In this document: positions 15,772-25,627 of the stretch, piece by piece | Layout: the number at the start of each line of letters is the position of its first letter | Position numbering within the stretch: position 1 is the stretch's first letter | Origin: Pseudomonadota bacterium | Lineage (GTDB): Bacteria; Pseudomonadota; Alphaproteobacteria; Caulobacterales; Caulobacteraceae | DNA length: 32,352 nt | Assembly (NCBI GenBank): GCA_023409795.1 | Contig: JAEYQX010000177.1 | Coordinates: forward strand, 1 to 32,352 | Direction of reading: 5' to 3' | Translations under genes and position numbers: made by a program | Notes under the pieces: generated by a model | What the model was told of the DNA's origin: nothing | The model's database searches: none | What the model saw: only the letters and a program-made list of their open reading frames with translations

Positions 15772-17081
15772 CCGATGCCGCGACGGCCTCTGCCCCGCCG
15801 CCTGCCGTAAAGCCCTCCGGCCCCTTCTCCTCGTGGGAGATCGGGCTGGCCCTGCGTTACCTGCGTGCCAAGCGCAAGGAAGGCGGGGTGGCCCTGATCG
15901 CCATCATCAGCTTCATCGGCATCATGCTGGCCGTGGCGGTGCTGATCAGCGTCATGAGCATCATGGCGGGTTTCCGCAGTGAACTGCTGGGGCGGATGCT
16001 GTCGTTCAACGGCCATATGTATGTGCAGGGGCCGATCCTCTATGACGCGAACCGGGATGCAGCGCTGAAGCGCATCTCGGACGTGCCCGGGGTCGTGTCG
16101 GTCGCGCCGCTGACAGAGTCGCCCGCCATGTTCCGCGCGGGCGGGGTGATGACCGGCGGTGTCGTCCGGGGCGTGCGGCCCGAGGACCTGGCCTCGACCC
16201 GGTTCGTCTATGACAGCCTGTCGCCCGAGGCCCGCGAGGCCTTTGGCAAGGGGGCCTATGGCGGCGACCAGATTCTGATCGGCAAGGCCCTGGCCGAGCA
16301 GATGGGCCTGCGCGTTGGCAGCGCCCTGTCCATCTATTCGCCGACCGGGGCAGACAGCGCCTTTGGCAACCTGGGTGGCCTGGAAAAGACCTATATCATC
16401 GGCGGCATCTTCAGCTCGGGCACGGCGGACTATGACCGGGCCTTTGTCTTCATGCCGCTGGAACAGGCCCAGCTCTTCTTTGGCAAGGAGGGCGTCTGGG
16501 ACATCATCGAGATGAAGGTGGCCGAGCCGGACCAGGTGCAGAGCCTGCTGGGGCCGGTCAGCCAGGCCGCGGGGCCGGGCAATATCGTCAGCGACTGGCG
16601 CAATCGCCTGGCCGCCTTCTGGGGCGCGCTGAAGGTCGAGCGCGTCGCCATGAGCATCATCCTGGGGATGGTGGTCGCCATCGCCGCCATGAACATCATC
16701 AGCGGCATCGTCATGCTGGTGAAGAACAAGACGCGCGACATCGCGATCCTGAGGACCGTCGGGGCCAGCCAGTCGGCCATCCTGAGGATCTTCTTCGTCT
16801 CAGGGGCGGCCATCGGCGTGGGCGGCACGATCGCGGGCCTGGTGCTGGGCCTGCTGTTCTCGCTGAACGTGGGCCACATCCAGCACTTCCTGGAAGCCCT
16901 GCTGGGCGTGCAGCTGTTCAATGCCGACATCTATATGCTGGACGCCATCCCGTCCGAGGTCGACCCCTGGGACGTGACCTGGGTGGCGATCTTCTCCTTT
17001 GCCATGAGCTGCCTGGCCAGCCTGCCGCCGTCGTGGAACGCGTCGCGGATCGATCCGGTGGAGGCCCTGCGCTTTGAATAG
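15768..17081 (+). CDS. lolC: lipoprotein-releasing ABC transporter permease (LolC/LolE family)
   Basis: This 437-residue inner-membrane permease extracts outer-membrane lipoproteins and hands them to LolA. It shows an N-terminal motif (IGLALRYLRAKRKEGGVALI) leading into TM1 (about residues 40-62). A large periplasmic domain follows, then three C-terminal helices (MSIILGMVVAIAAMNIISGI onward), and the MacB/FtsX-type ending SRIDPVEALRFE. LVKNKTRDIAILRTVGAS is the coupling region for the ATPase. I take ATG 15768, overlapping the proS stop; an upstream extension inside proS is not real. Only one permease gene is present next to lolD, so it may work as a homodimer (LolF-like) or pair with a distant partner. 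Confidence 0.94.
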   Translation: MTDAATASAPPPAVKPSGPFSSWEIGLALRYLRAKRKEGGVALIAIISFIGIMLAVAVLISVMSIMAGFRSELLGRMLSFNGHMYVQGPILYDANRDAALKRISDVPGVVSVAPLTESPAMFRAGGVMTGGVVRGVRPEDLASTRFVYDSLSPEAREAFGKGAYGGDQILIGKALAEQMGLRVGSALSIYSPTGADSAFGNLGGLEKTYIIGGIFSSGTADYDRAFVFMPLEQAQLFFGKEGVWDIIEMKVAEPDQVQSLLGPVSQAAGPGNIVSDWRNRLAAFWGALKVERVAMSIILGMVVAIAAMNIISGIVMLVKNKTRDIAILRTVGASQSAILRIFFVSGAAIGVGGTIAGLVLGLLFSLNVGHIQHFLEALLGVQLFNADIYMLDAIPSEVDPWDVTWVAIFSFAMSCLASLPPSWNASRIDPVEALRFE

Positions 17082-17787
17082 TTCGCTGACCACACCGACG
17101 CTGAGCCTGCGGGGCATCACCCGGACCTACAAGACGGGGCAGGGCGGCCTGACCGTCCTCAAGGGCGTGGACCTGGACATCATGCCGGGCGAGGTCGTCG
17201 GCCTGATCGGGCCGTCTGGTTCGGGCAAGTCGTCGCTCCTGCACGCGGCCGGCCTGCTGGAGCGTCCGACCAGCGGCCAGGTGATGATCGACGGCGAGGA
17301 CGTGGGCAGCCTGGACGAACGCGCCCGCACCCGCCTGCGCCTGACCCGCATCGGCTTCGTCTATCAGTTCCACCACCTGCTGCCCGAGTTTGACGCGCGC
17401 GACAATGTGGCCCTGCCGCTGCGGATCGCTGGCCATCGCCGGGCCGAGGCGCGTCGTCGGGCTGAGGTCCTGCTGACCGACCTGGGCCTGGCCGAACGCT
17501 TTACCCACCAGCCGGCCCAGATGTCGGGCGGCGAGCAGCAGCGGGTGGCCATAGCCAGGTCCCTGGCCAACAGCCCGCGACTCCTTCTGGCCGATGAGCC
17601 GACCGGCAACCTGGACCCGGCCAACAGCCAGGCCGTCTTCCAGAGCCTGCGGGCCCTGGCCAAGACCACGGGCGTGGCAGCCCTGATTGCCACGCACAAC
17701 ATGGAGCTGGCAGGCCATATGGACCGCGTCTTTGCGCTGAAGGACGGCCACCTGGAAGAACGGGCGGCCGAGAGCCACAGCTACTGA
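17074..17787 (+). CDS. lolD: lipoprotein-releasing ABC transporter ATPase
   Basis: This 237-residue ATP-binding subunit drives lipoprotein release by the adjacent permease. Walker A GPSGSGKS spans residues 46-53, the Q-loop is in VYQFHHLLPEF, the signature MSGGEQQRVAIARSL begins at 150, Walker B is LLLADEPT at 170-177, and the H-loop histidine is H208 in IATHN. Translation probably starts at TTG 17074, eight bases inside the lolC end, with GGAGG at 17060-17064 nine bases upstream; no in-frame ATG precedes the conserved core. It is coupled to lolC by overlap. Confidence 0.95.
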   Translation: MNSSLTTPTLSLRGITRTYKTGQGGLTVLKGVDLDIMPGEVVGLIGPSGSGKSSLLHAAGLLERPTSGQVMIDGEDVGSLDERARTRLRLTRIGFVYQFHHLLPEFDARDNVALPLRIAGHRRAEARRRAEVLLTDLGLAERFTHQPAQMSGGEQQRVAIARSLANSPRLLLADEPTGNLDPANSQAVFQSLRALAKTTGVAALIATHNMELAGHMDRVFALKDGHLEERAAESHSY

Positions 17788-17793
17788 CACACG

Positions 17794-17817
17794 GGCCGGG
17801 CCAGGATGCGCCCGGCC
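17794..17817 (+). terminator. possible terminator hairpin after lolD
   Basis: GGCCGGG (17794-17800) pairs with CCCGGCC (17811-17817) around a ten-base loop, seven bases after the lolD stop. The following sequence AATTGTACC has no real T-tract, so this is either a weak or factor-assisted terminator or simply a 3'-end-protecting hairpin. Confidence 0.4.
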
Positions 17818-17862
17818 AATTGTACCAGTGTGTAACAGGCGGCACTTTTCTCGGGATATGGC

Positions 17863-17879
17863 TGTCGCGACAACTTAAG
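17863..17879. promoter_or_regulatory. palindromes upstream of the response regulator
   Basis: TGTCGCGACA (17863-17872) is a perfect 10-bp palindrome, followed after one base by the 6-bp palindrome CTTAAG (17874-17879). They lie about 50-60 bases before the response-regulator start, in a 138-base gap after lolD. They are a candidate operator, possibly autoregulatory, but no cognate motif is known to me. I could not assign a convincing -35/-10 pair here. Confidence 0.3.
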
Positions 17880-17925
17880 ATGGATTTGTTCTTGTCGGGG
17901 GCGACGCGGACGGTCTTAAGGTTGC

Positions 17926-18546
17926 ATGGCGACTGCCCTGAGTAAAACAGTGACGGCTCATGGCATGATGGCCTCGCCCGAGGTCCTGATCATTGATGAC
18001 GACGAGCTGATGCTCGAAGCCATGGTTCGGGGGCTGCGTGACCTTGGGCTCAGGGTTACGGGCTGCACCCGTTCCATCGAGGCGCTGATGAAGGCCTCGG
18101 AATCCGCGCCCATGACCATCGTGGTCGACCTGAAGATGCCGCGCGTCGACGGCCTGGACCTGGTCACCGCCCTTCGCGACATGAAGCGTCACGCGGTGAT
18201 CGTGCTCAGCGCCTATGTCGACGTCCCGACCACGGACCGCGCCATGCGGCTGGGGGCGGCAGACGTGCTGCAAAAGCCGATCGGGCCGGAGCAGCTCTAT
18301 GGTGCCGTCAAGGAGGCGGCCGCCAGCGTGGGGCTGAACGGCGCGGCCGACGAGGTGACCTTTACGCGCCGCGAACGCCAGGTGGCGGCCCTGCTGATCC
18401 AGGGCATGACGGCCAAGCAGATCGCCCTGCACCTTGAGCTTAGCCCGCGCACGGTCGAGTTCTTCAAGGCCAGCCTGTTGCGCAAGACGCGATCCCCGAA
18501 CTCTGCCGCCCTGGCCTCGGCCCTGACGCGGATCGGCTTCGTCTAG
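17926..18546 (+). CDS. FixJ/NarL-type response regulator (orphan)
   Basis: This 206-residue two-component regulator has a receiver domain (about residues 19-130) with the acidic pair D24/D25, phosphoacceptor D68 in VVDLKMPRVDG, switch S95 and K117 in LQKPIG. A LuxR/FixJ-type helix-turn-helix occupies about residues 144-200 (FTRRERQVAALLIQGMTAKQIALHLELSPRTVEFF). No histidine kinase gene is nearby, so the input is unknown. ATG 17926 has AAGG four bases upstream, which is tight; ATG 17965 (residue 14) is an in-frame alternative just before the receiver domain. It lies between lolD and the sidA-like/dnaE region. Target genes cannot be inferred. Confidence 0.88.
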   Translation: MATALSKTVTAHGMMASPEVLIIDDDELMLEAMVRGLRDLGLRVTGCTRSIEALMKASESAPMTIVVDLKMPRVDGLDLVTALRDMKRHAVIVLSAYVDVPTTDRAMRLGAADVLQKPIGPEQLYGAVKEAAASVGLNGAADEVTFTRRERQVAALLIQGMTAKQIALHLELSPRTVEFFKASLLRKTRSPNSAALASALTRIGFV

Positions 18547-18556
18547 AAAAAGCGGG

Positions 18557-18585
18557 TTGACGAGAACAAAGAGGCAACATAGAAC
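18557..18585 (+). promoter_or_regulatory. near-consensus housekeeping promoter upstream of the sidA-like gene and dnaE
   Basis: TTGACG (18557-18562) is a perfect -35 for the Caulobacter-type housekeeping sigma factor. After a 17-base spacer comes TAGAAC (18580-18585), which fits the TAnAwC core of its -10. Expected transcription would begin about 18592, 26 bases before the ATG of the small gene at 18618. It is the best promoter match I found in the window. Tandem repeats cover its spacer, -10 and start region. Confidence 0.7.
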
Positions 18586-18598
18586 AAACGGGCAACAT
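18563..18598. promoter_or_regulatory. tandem 18-bp repeat, candidate LexA (SOS) operator
   Basis: AGAACAAAGAGGCAACAT (18563-18580) is followed without a gap by AGAACAAACGGGCAACAT (18581-18598), 16 of 18 bases identical. Each unit contains GAAC-N7-CAAC. Read on the other strand this is GTTG-N7-GTTC, one base away from the alphaproteobacterial LexA box GTTC-N7-GTTC, a direct-repeat type of operator. The pair covers the promoter spacer, the -10 and the likely start point, the right place for a repressor. LexA binding is inference, and the recurring mismatch in one half-site is a caveat. Confidence 0.55.
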
Positions 18599-18617
18599 CT
18601 GATCTGGGGATAAGACC

Positions 18618-18707
18618 ATGTCGCGTTTGAAGAGGGATCTGCTGTCACTTGCGTCGTGCGGCACCTTTGTATGGATGATCTGGCAGGTGTCGTTCCTGGT
18701 GGCGTGA
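18618..18707 (+). CDS. sidA: SidA-like 29-residue membrane protein, probable SOS-induced division inhibitor
   Basis: A 29-codon frame runs from ATG 18618 to TGA 18705-18707, with GGGGA at 18606-18610 seven bases upstream. The peptide begins MSRLKRDLLS (basic, amphipathic) and continues with a single hydrophobic, Trp-rich segment containing FVWMIWQVSF, ending VA. Caulobacter SidA is, to my knowledge, a 29-residue single-pass inner-membrane protein made under LexA control that blocks division through FtsW/FtsN. Length, topology, the SOS-like operator upstream and the neighbourhood agree with that. I compare from memory and could not align. If this is not SidA, it is still a well-formed small membrane protein gene with its own promoter. 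Confidence 0.75.
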   Translation: MSRLKRDLLSLASCGTFVWMIWQVSFLVA

Positions 18708-18797
18708 TCGCGCCACAGACTCCCTGCATAGGAAGACAGGCGGCATGATCTGGCCGCGCACAGGGTTCCTCCGGGTGTGGAACAGGCGGAGTTTGCG

Positions 18798-22253
<3,456 letters not shown>

Positions 22254-22266
22254 TCAGGAGGGACAG

Positions 22267-22617
22267 ATGACGCTGCACACGGGAAGTTGCCATTGCGGCA
22301 AGGTCGCCTATGAGGTCGAGGTCGGGCTGGAGGGCCTGGTCGAATGCAACTGCTCGCACTGTTACCGCACGGGCTTCGTCCTGGCCTTCGCCCCACGCGC
22401 CAGCTTCCGGCTGACGAAGGGGGAAGGGGAGACGACGGCCTACTTCTTCAACCAGCACCGGATCGAGCACCGCTTCTGCTCGACCTGCGGGGTCCAGCCC
22501 TTCGGGTTCGGAACAGGCCCGGATGGCACCGACACCGTGGCCATCAATGTGCGAACCCTGTCCGACGTCGAGCCCTTTGACTGGACGGCCCAGCGGGTCG
22601 ATGGCCGCAGCTTCTGA
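22267..22617 (+). CDS. GFA/CENP-V family zinc-binding protein
   Basis: This 116-residue protein has the cysteine pattern of the glutathione-dependent formaldehyde-activating (Gfa) fold: C8-H-C10 near the start, C27-N-C29-x2-C32, and C71-x2-C74 followed by GVQPF. The first and last cysteines usually bind a structural zinc, the middle set a second zinc where substrate would bind. Most members have unknown substrates, and spontaneous glutathione adduct chemistry casts doubt on the family name. ATG 22267 has AGGAGG at 22256-22261, five bases upstream. The gene begins 13 bases after the dnaE stop and is probably co-transcribed. An extension into dnaE is not needed. Confidence 0.9.
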   Translation: MTLHTGSCHCGKVAYEVEVGLEGLVECNCSHCYRTGFVLAFAPRASFRLTKGEGETTAYFFNQHRIEHRFCSTCGVQPFGFGTGPDGTDTVAINVRTLSDVEPFDWTAQRVDGRSF

Positions 22618-22830
22618 TTTCGGGCACCGCCGGGGCCAGCGCGCGACCGGTGGCGTGAAACAAGTTCGCGTTTCGCCTTGCTTTTTCAGGTCCAGGCGCG
22701 TAGAGGAGCCGCGCACTTCGCACGTGGGTGAGGCGCGATCGGGGAGACATCCTGGTCTGCACCATTCCGAGGGACCGCCGGTCCTTTAATCACCCGCGCT
22801 AGGTTTGATCGGAAAAAGGATAACACGATC
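22618..22830 (+). promoter_or_regulatory. rpsB upstream region: promoter candidate and leader hairpin
   Basis: This is a 213-base gap without a convincing gene. A possible promoter is TTGCTT (22678-22683), 17 bases, TAGAGG (22701-22706), of moderate quality. The resulting leader would be about 115 bases. It holds a compact hairpin at 22770-22786 (AGGGACC against GGTCCTT with a GCC loop) and GC-rich segments near 22709-22735 that may fold further. AAAAGGA (22814-22820) is the rpsB ribosome-binding site. Ribosomal protein S2 represses its own mRNA in E. coli; whether this leader does the same is inference. Confidence 0.4.
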
Positions 22831-23670
22831 ATGGCTCTGCCTGAATTCTCGATGCGCACCCTGCTGGAAGCTGGCGCTCACTTTGGTCACCAGACGCACC
22901 GCTGGAACCCGAAGATGGACCGCTACATCTTCGGTTCGCGCTCGAACATCCACATCATCGACCTGTCGCAGACGATGCCGCTGATGCACCAGGCCCTGGT
23001 GGCCGTGCGCGACGTCGCTGCCAAGGGCGGCCGCGTCCTGTTCGTCGGCACCAAGCGCCAGGCTGCCGGCCCGGTGGCTGAAGCCGCCAAGCGCTGCGCC
23101 CAGTACTACATGAACAACCGCTGGCTGGGTGGCACCCTGACCAACTGGCGCACCGTCTCGGGTTCGATCCAGCGCCTGCGCGAGCTGGAAGGCATCCTGG
23201 CTTCGGGCGAAGGCCGCAACAAGAAAGAGCTGCTGACCCTGCAGCGCGAGATGGACAAGCTTGAACTGTCGCTGGGCGGTATCAAGGACATGGGTTCGAT
23301 CCCGGACATCATGTTTGTCATCGACACCAACAAGGAGTCGATCGCGATCCAGGAGGCCCGCAAGCTGAACATCCCGATCATCGCCATCCTGGACACCAAC
23401 TCGGATCCGGACGGCATCACCTATCCGGTCCCGGGCAACGACGACGCTGCCCGCGCCATCCAGACCTACTGCGACCTGATCGCCGACGCCGTCCTGGACG
23501 GCCTGGCTGCTGGCGCTTCGGCTGCCGGCATCGACCTGGGCGCTTCGGAAGCTCCGGTTGAGCCGATGCTGGTCGAGGCTTCGGCTCCGGTCGAGGCTGA
23601 AGCAGCTCCGGCCGGCACCGAGGGTGCTGCCGAAGAACTGCTGGCCACCGAAGAAAAGGCTGAGGGCTAA
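22831..23670 (+). CDS. rpsB: 30S ribosomal protein S2
   Basis: This 279-residue small-subunit protein begins MALPEFSMRTLLEAGAHFGH and contains QTHRWNPKMDRYIFGSRSNIHIIDL, NNRWLGGTLTNW, PDIMFVIDTNKE and DTNSDPDGITYPVPGNDDAARAI, all signature segments of bacterial S2. It is about 35-40 residues longer than the E. coli protein because of a C-terminal tail rich in Ala, Glu and Pro (from about residue 235), common in alphaproteobacteria and probably flexible. A strong ribosome-binding site lies upstream. It forms the classic rpsB-tsf pair, with a hairpin-rich 105-base spacer before tsf. Confidence 0.98.
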   Translation: MALPEFSMRTLLEAGAHFGHQTHRWNPKMDRYIFGSRSNIHIIDLSQTMPLMHQALVAVRDVAAKGGRVLFVGTKRQAAGPVAEAAKRCAQYYMNNRWLGGTLTNWRTVSGSIQRLRELEGILASGEGRNKKELLTLQREMDKLELSLGGIKDMGSIPDIMFVIDTNKESIAIQEARKLNIPIIAILDTNSDPDGITYPVPGNDDAARAIQTYCDLIADAVLDGLAAGASAAGIDLGASEAPVEPMLVEASAPVEAEAAPAGTEGAAEELLATEEKAEG

Positions 23671-23681
23671 GCCCTTGTCAT

Positions 23682-23710
23682 AGACCCGGGCTATGGTCCG
23701 GGTCTTTCGC
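23682..23710 (+). terminator. attenuator-like hairpin after rpsB
   Basis: AGACCCGG (23682-23689) pairs with CCGGGTCT (23698-23705) across an eight-base loop and is followed by TTCGCCCTT, only a partial T-tract. It lies 12 bases after the rpsB stop. A partial terminator at this position would lower tsf relative to rpsB transcripts; in E. coli the rpsB-tsf spacer also contains an attenuating hairpin. Confidence 0.55.
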
Positions 23711-23722
23711 CCTTCAAGACAA

Positions 23723-23751
23723 GCGGCCAGGTGCCAGAAACGCCTGGCCGC
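23723..23751 (+). promoter_or_regulatory. perfect 9-bp inverted repeat in the tsf leader
   Basis: GCGGCCAGG (23723-23731) pairs with CCTGGCCGC (23743-23751) around an 11-base loop. The hairpin ends 24 bases before the tsf ATG and 12 bases before its ribosome-binding site, without a T-run. It could stabilise a processed tsf mRNA 5' end or form part of a translational control element; the sequence alone does not decide. Confidence 0.5.
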
Positions 23752-23775
23752 ACACCCGATTTTCAGGAGAAGAAC

Positions 23776-24714
23776 ATGGCCGAGATCACTGCCGCCCTCG
23801 TGAAGGAACTTCGCGAGCGTTCGGGCGTCGGCATGATGGACTGCAAGAAGGCGCTGGTTGAAAACAACGGCGACATCGAAGCAGCGATCGACTGGCTGCG
23901 CGCCAAGGGCCTGTCCAAGGCTGCCAAGAAGGCTGACCGCGTTGCCGCCGAAGGCGTCGTCGCCGTTGCCACCGAAGAAAACGGCGCTGGCGAAACCGCT
24001 GCTGCCATCGAGTTCAACGCTGAAACCGACTTCGTTGCCCGCAACGACCTGTTCCAGACCGCTGCCAAGCAGTTCGCCGTCCTGGGCCTGAAGAACGAAG
24101 GCGTGGAAGCCATCTCGGCTGCCAAGCTGGAAAACGGCCGCACGGTCGAGGAAGAAGTCACCCAGCTGATCGCCACCATCGGCGAGAACATGACCCTGCG
24201 TCGCTCGGCCCGCCTGTCGGTCGCCGAAGGTGCCGTGGCTTCCTACGTCCACAACGCTGTGTCGCCGGGCGTCGGCCGCATCGGCGTGCTGGTTGCCATC
24301 GAAGGCGCTGGCGACAAGGCTGCTGTCCGTGAACTGGGCCGCAAGATCGCCATGCACGTGGCGGCTACCGCTCCGCTGGCCCTGGACACCTCGGACCTGG
24401 ATCCGGCTGCCATCGAAAAGGAACGCGCTGTCCTGATCGAAAAGGCCAAGGAAGAAGGCCGTCCGGACGCCATGATTGAAAAGATCGTGGAAGGCCAGAT
24501 CAACAAGTTCCAGAAGGAAGTCGTGCTGTCCAAGCAGCCGTTCGTGATGGACCCGGACGTGACCGTCGAGCAGCTGGTCGCCAACACCGGCAAGGAACTG
24601 GGCGCTGAGCTGAAGCTGGCTGGCTTCGTGCGCCTGGCCCTGGGTGAAGGCGTCGAGAAGGCCGACACCCCCGACTTCGCGGCCGAAGTGGCCTCGATGA
24701 CCGGCGGCAACTAA
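23776..24714 (+). CDS. tsf: translation elongation factor Ts
   Basis: This 312-residue guanine-nucleotide exchange factor for EF-Tu begins MAEITAALVKELRERSGVGM and continues MDCKKALVENNGDIEAAIDW, the N-terminal UBA-like domain. The core has the TDFVARND motif (AETDFVARNDLF) that inserts into EF-Tu. Two core subdomains follow, with KIAMHVAATAPLAL. ATG 23776 has CAGGAGA (23764-23770) at ideal spacing; an in-frame GTG 45 bases upstream lies in the hairpin region and is not used. The length is in the 280-315 family range. Codon use is strongly biased toward preferred codons, as expected for an abundant protein. Confidence 0.97.
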   Translation: MAEITAALVKELRERSGVGMMDCKKALVENNGDIEAAIDWLRAKGLSKAAKKADRVAAEGVVAVATEENGAGETAAAIEFNAETDFVARNDLFQTAAKQFAVLGLKNEGVEAISAAKLENGRTVEEEVTQLIATIGENMTLRRSARLSVAEGAVASYVHNAVSPGVGRIGVLVAIEGAGDKAAVRELGRKIAMHVAATAPLALDTSDLDPAAIEKERAVLIEKAKEEGRPDAMIEKIVEGQINKFQKEVVLSKQPFVMDPDVTVEQLVANTGKELGAELKLAGFVRLALGEGVEKADTPDFAAEVASMTGGN

Positions 24715-24750
24715 GCCATAAAATCCTTCCCGAAAGGGAAGAATTCTCAA

Positions 24751-24786
24751 AAGGGCGCGTTCGGCTTTGAAGGCCAGCGCGCCCTT
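24751..24786 (+). terminator. hairpin between tsf and pyrH, terminator-like
   Basis: AAGGGCGCG (24751-24759) pairs over nine bases with CGCGCCCTT (24778-24786) around an 18-base loop. A smaller hairpin (CTTCCC-GAAA-GGGAAG, 24726-24741) precedes it. The bases after the large stem are CGTCTATG rather than a T-tract, so termination would be weak or factor-assisted; stabilising the 3' end of the rpsB-tsf mRNA is equally possible. Confidence 0.5.
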
Positions 24787-24796
24787 CGTCTATGAT
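24767..24796 (+). promoter_or_regulatory. candidate promoter for the pyrH operon
   Basis: TTGAAG (24767-24772) and TATGAT (24791-24796) are separated by 18 bases, each one base from the standard hexamers. Transcription would start about 24803, giving a leader of about 50 bases before the pyrH ATG. The -35 and spacer overlap the right arm of the tsf-pyrH hairpin, so read-through and new initiation may be linked. Confidence 0.45.
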
Positions 24797-24853
24797 GAGC
24801 CGCCGATTCACCTCGCGCGGATGCCCAACCCCAGTATCCACGGACCCTATCTC

Positions 24854-25591
24854 ATGACCGACGCCCCCTCCGAGTTCCGATACAAGCGTGTCCTGCTGAA
24901 GGTTTCGGGCGAGGTCCTGATGGGGGACCAGGGCTATGGCATCGACATCAAGACGGTCGACCAGGTCGCGGCGGCCATCGCCGCCGTGGCGGCCCAGGGC
25001 GTCGAGATCTGCCTGGTCATCGGCGGCGGCAACATCTTCCGCGGCCTGTCCAAGGCGGCCGAGGGCATGGATCGCGCCCAGGCCGACTACATGGGCATGC
25101 TGGCCACCATCATGAATGCCCTGGCCATGCAGGGCGCGCTTGAGAAGATCGGGGTCGAGACCCGGGTCCAGAGCGCCATCCCCATGGCCGCCATCGCCGA
25201 GCCCTACATCCGCCGTCGCGCCATGCGCCACTTGGAAAAGGGCCGGGTGGTGATCTTTGCCGCCGGCGTGGGCGCGCCCTTCTTCACCACGGATTCCGGC
25301 GCGGCCCTGCGCGCTGCCGAGATGGGCTGCGATGCCCTGCTGAAGGGCACCAGCGTGGACGGCGTCTATACGGCCGACCCGAAGAAGGACCCGGCAGCGA
25401 CCCGCTACGACAGCCTGACCTATCAGGAGGTCCTGGCCAAGGACCTGCGCGTCATGGATGCTTCGGCTATCGCCCTGATGCGCGACAGTGATATTCCGAT
25501 CGTCGTCTTCTCGATCCGCGAGGAAGGCTCGCTGCGGAAGACCCTGACGGGCGAAGGCACCTTCACCGTTATCCAGAACAAAGCCGCCTGA
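24854..25591 (+). CDS. pyrH: UMP kinase
   Basis: This 245-residue hexameric kinase of the amino-acid-kinase fold converts UMP to UDP and is allosterically controlled by GTP and UTP. Seen are the phosphate loop LLKVSGEVLMG, the UMP-binding GGGNIFRG, the segment TIMNALAMQGAL, and the ATP-site region STDGVYTADPKKDP-like GTSVDGVYTADPKKDPAATRY in two adjoining parts. I choose ATG 24854, giving the normal family length; ATG 24821 would add 11 residues. The upstream ribosome-binding site is weak. It is followed 36 bases later by frr, the usual order. Confidence 0.95.
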   Translation: MTDAPSEFRYKRVLLKVSGEVLMGDQGYGIDIKTVDQVAAAIAAVAAQGVEICLVIGGGNIFRGLSKAAEGMDRAQADYMGMLATIMNALAMQGALEKIGVETRVQSAIPMAAIAEPYIRRRAMRHLEKGRVVIFAAGVGAPFFTTDSGAALRAAEMGCDALLKGTSVDGVYTADPKKDPAATRYDSLTYQEVLAKDLRVMDASAIALMRDSDIPIVVFSIREEGSLRKTLTGEGTFTVIQNKAA

Positions 25592-25627
25592 TCCCGGCTG
25601 CAACGTCTCAATACCAGGAAGACCCTC

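Noticed and set aside
18649..18675. TTGCGT-N15-TATGGA as a separate dnaE promoter inside the sidA-like gene
   Set aside because: The spacer is too short and the -35 match is poor. A private dnaE promoter may exist but I cannot place it.
23731..23775. Upstream GTG start for tsf adding 15 residues
   Set aside because: It would place the start in the hairpin and ignore the strong CAGGAGA site in front of ATG 23776, which gives the conserved MAEIT N-terminus.
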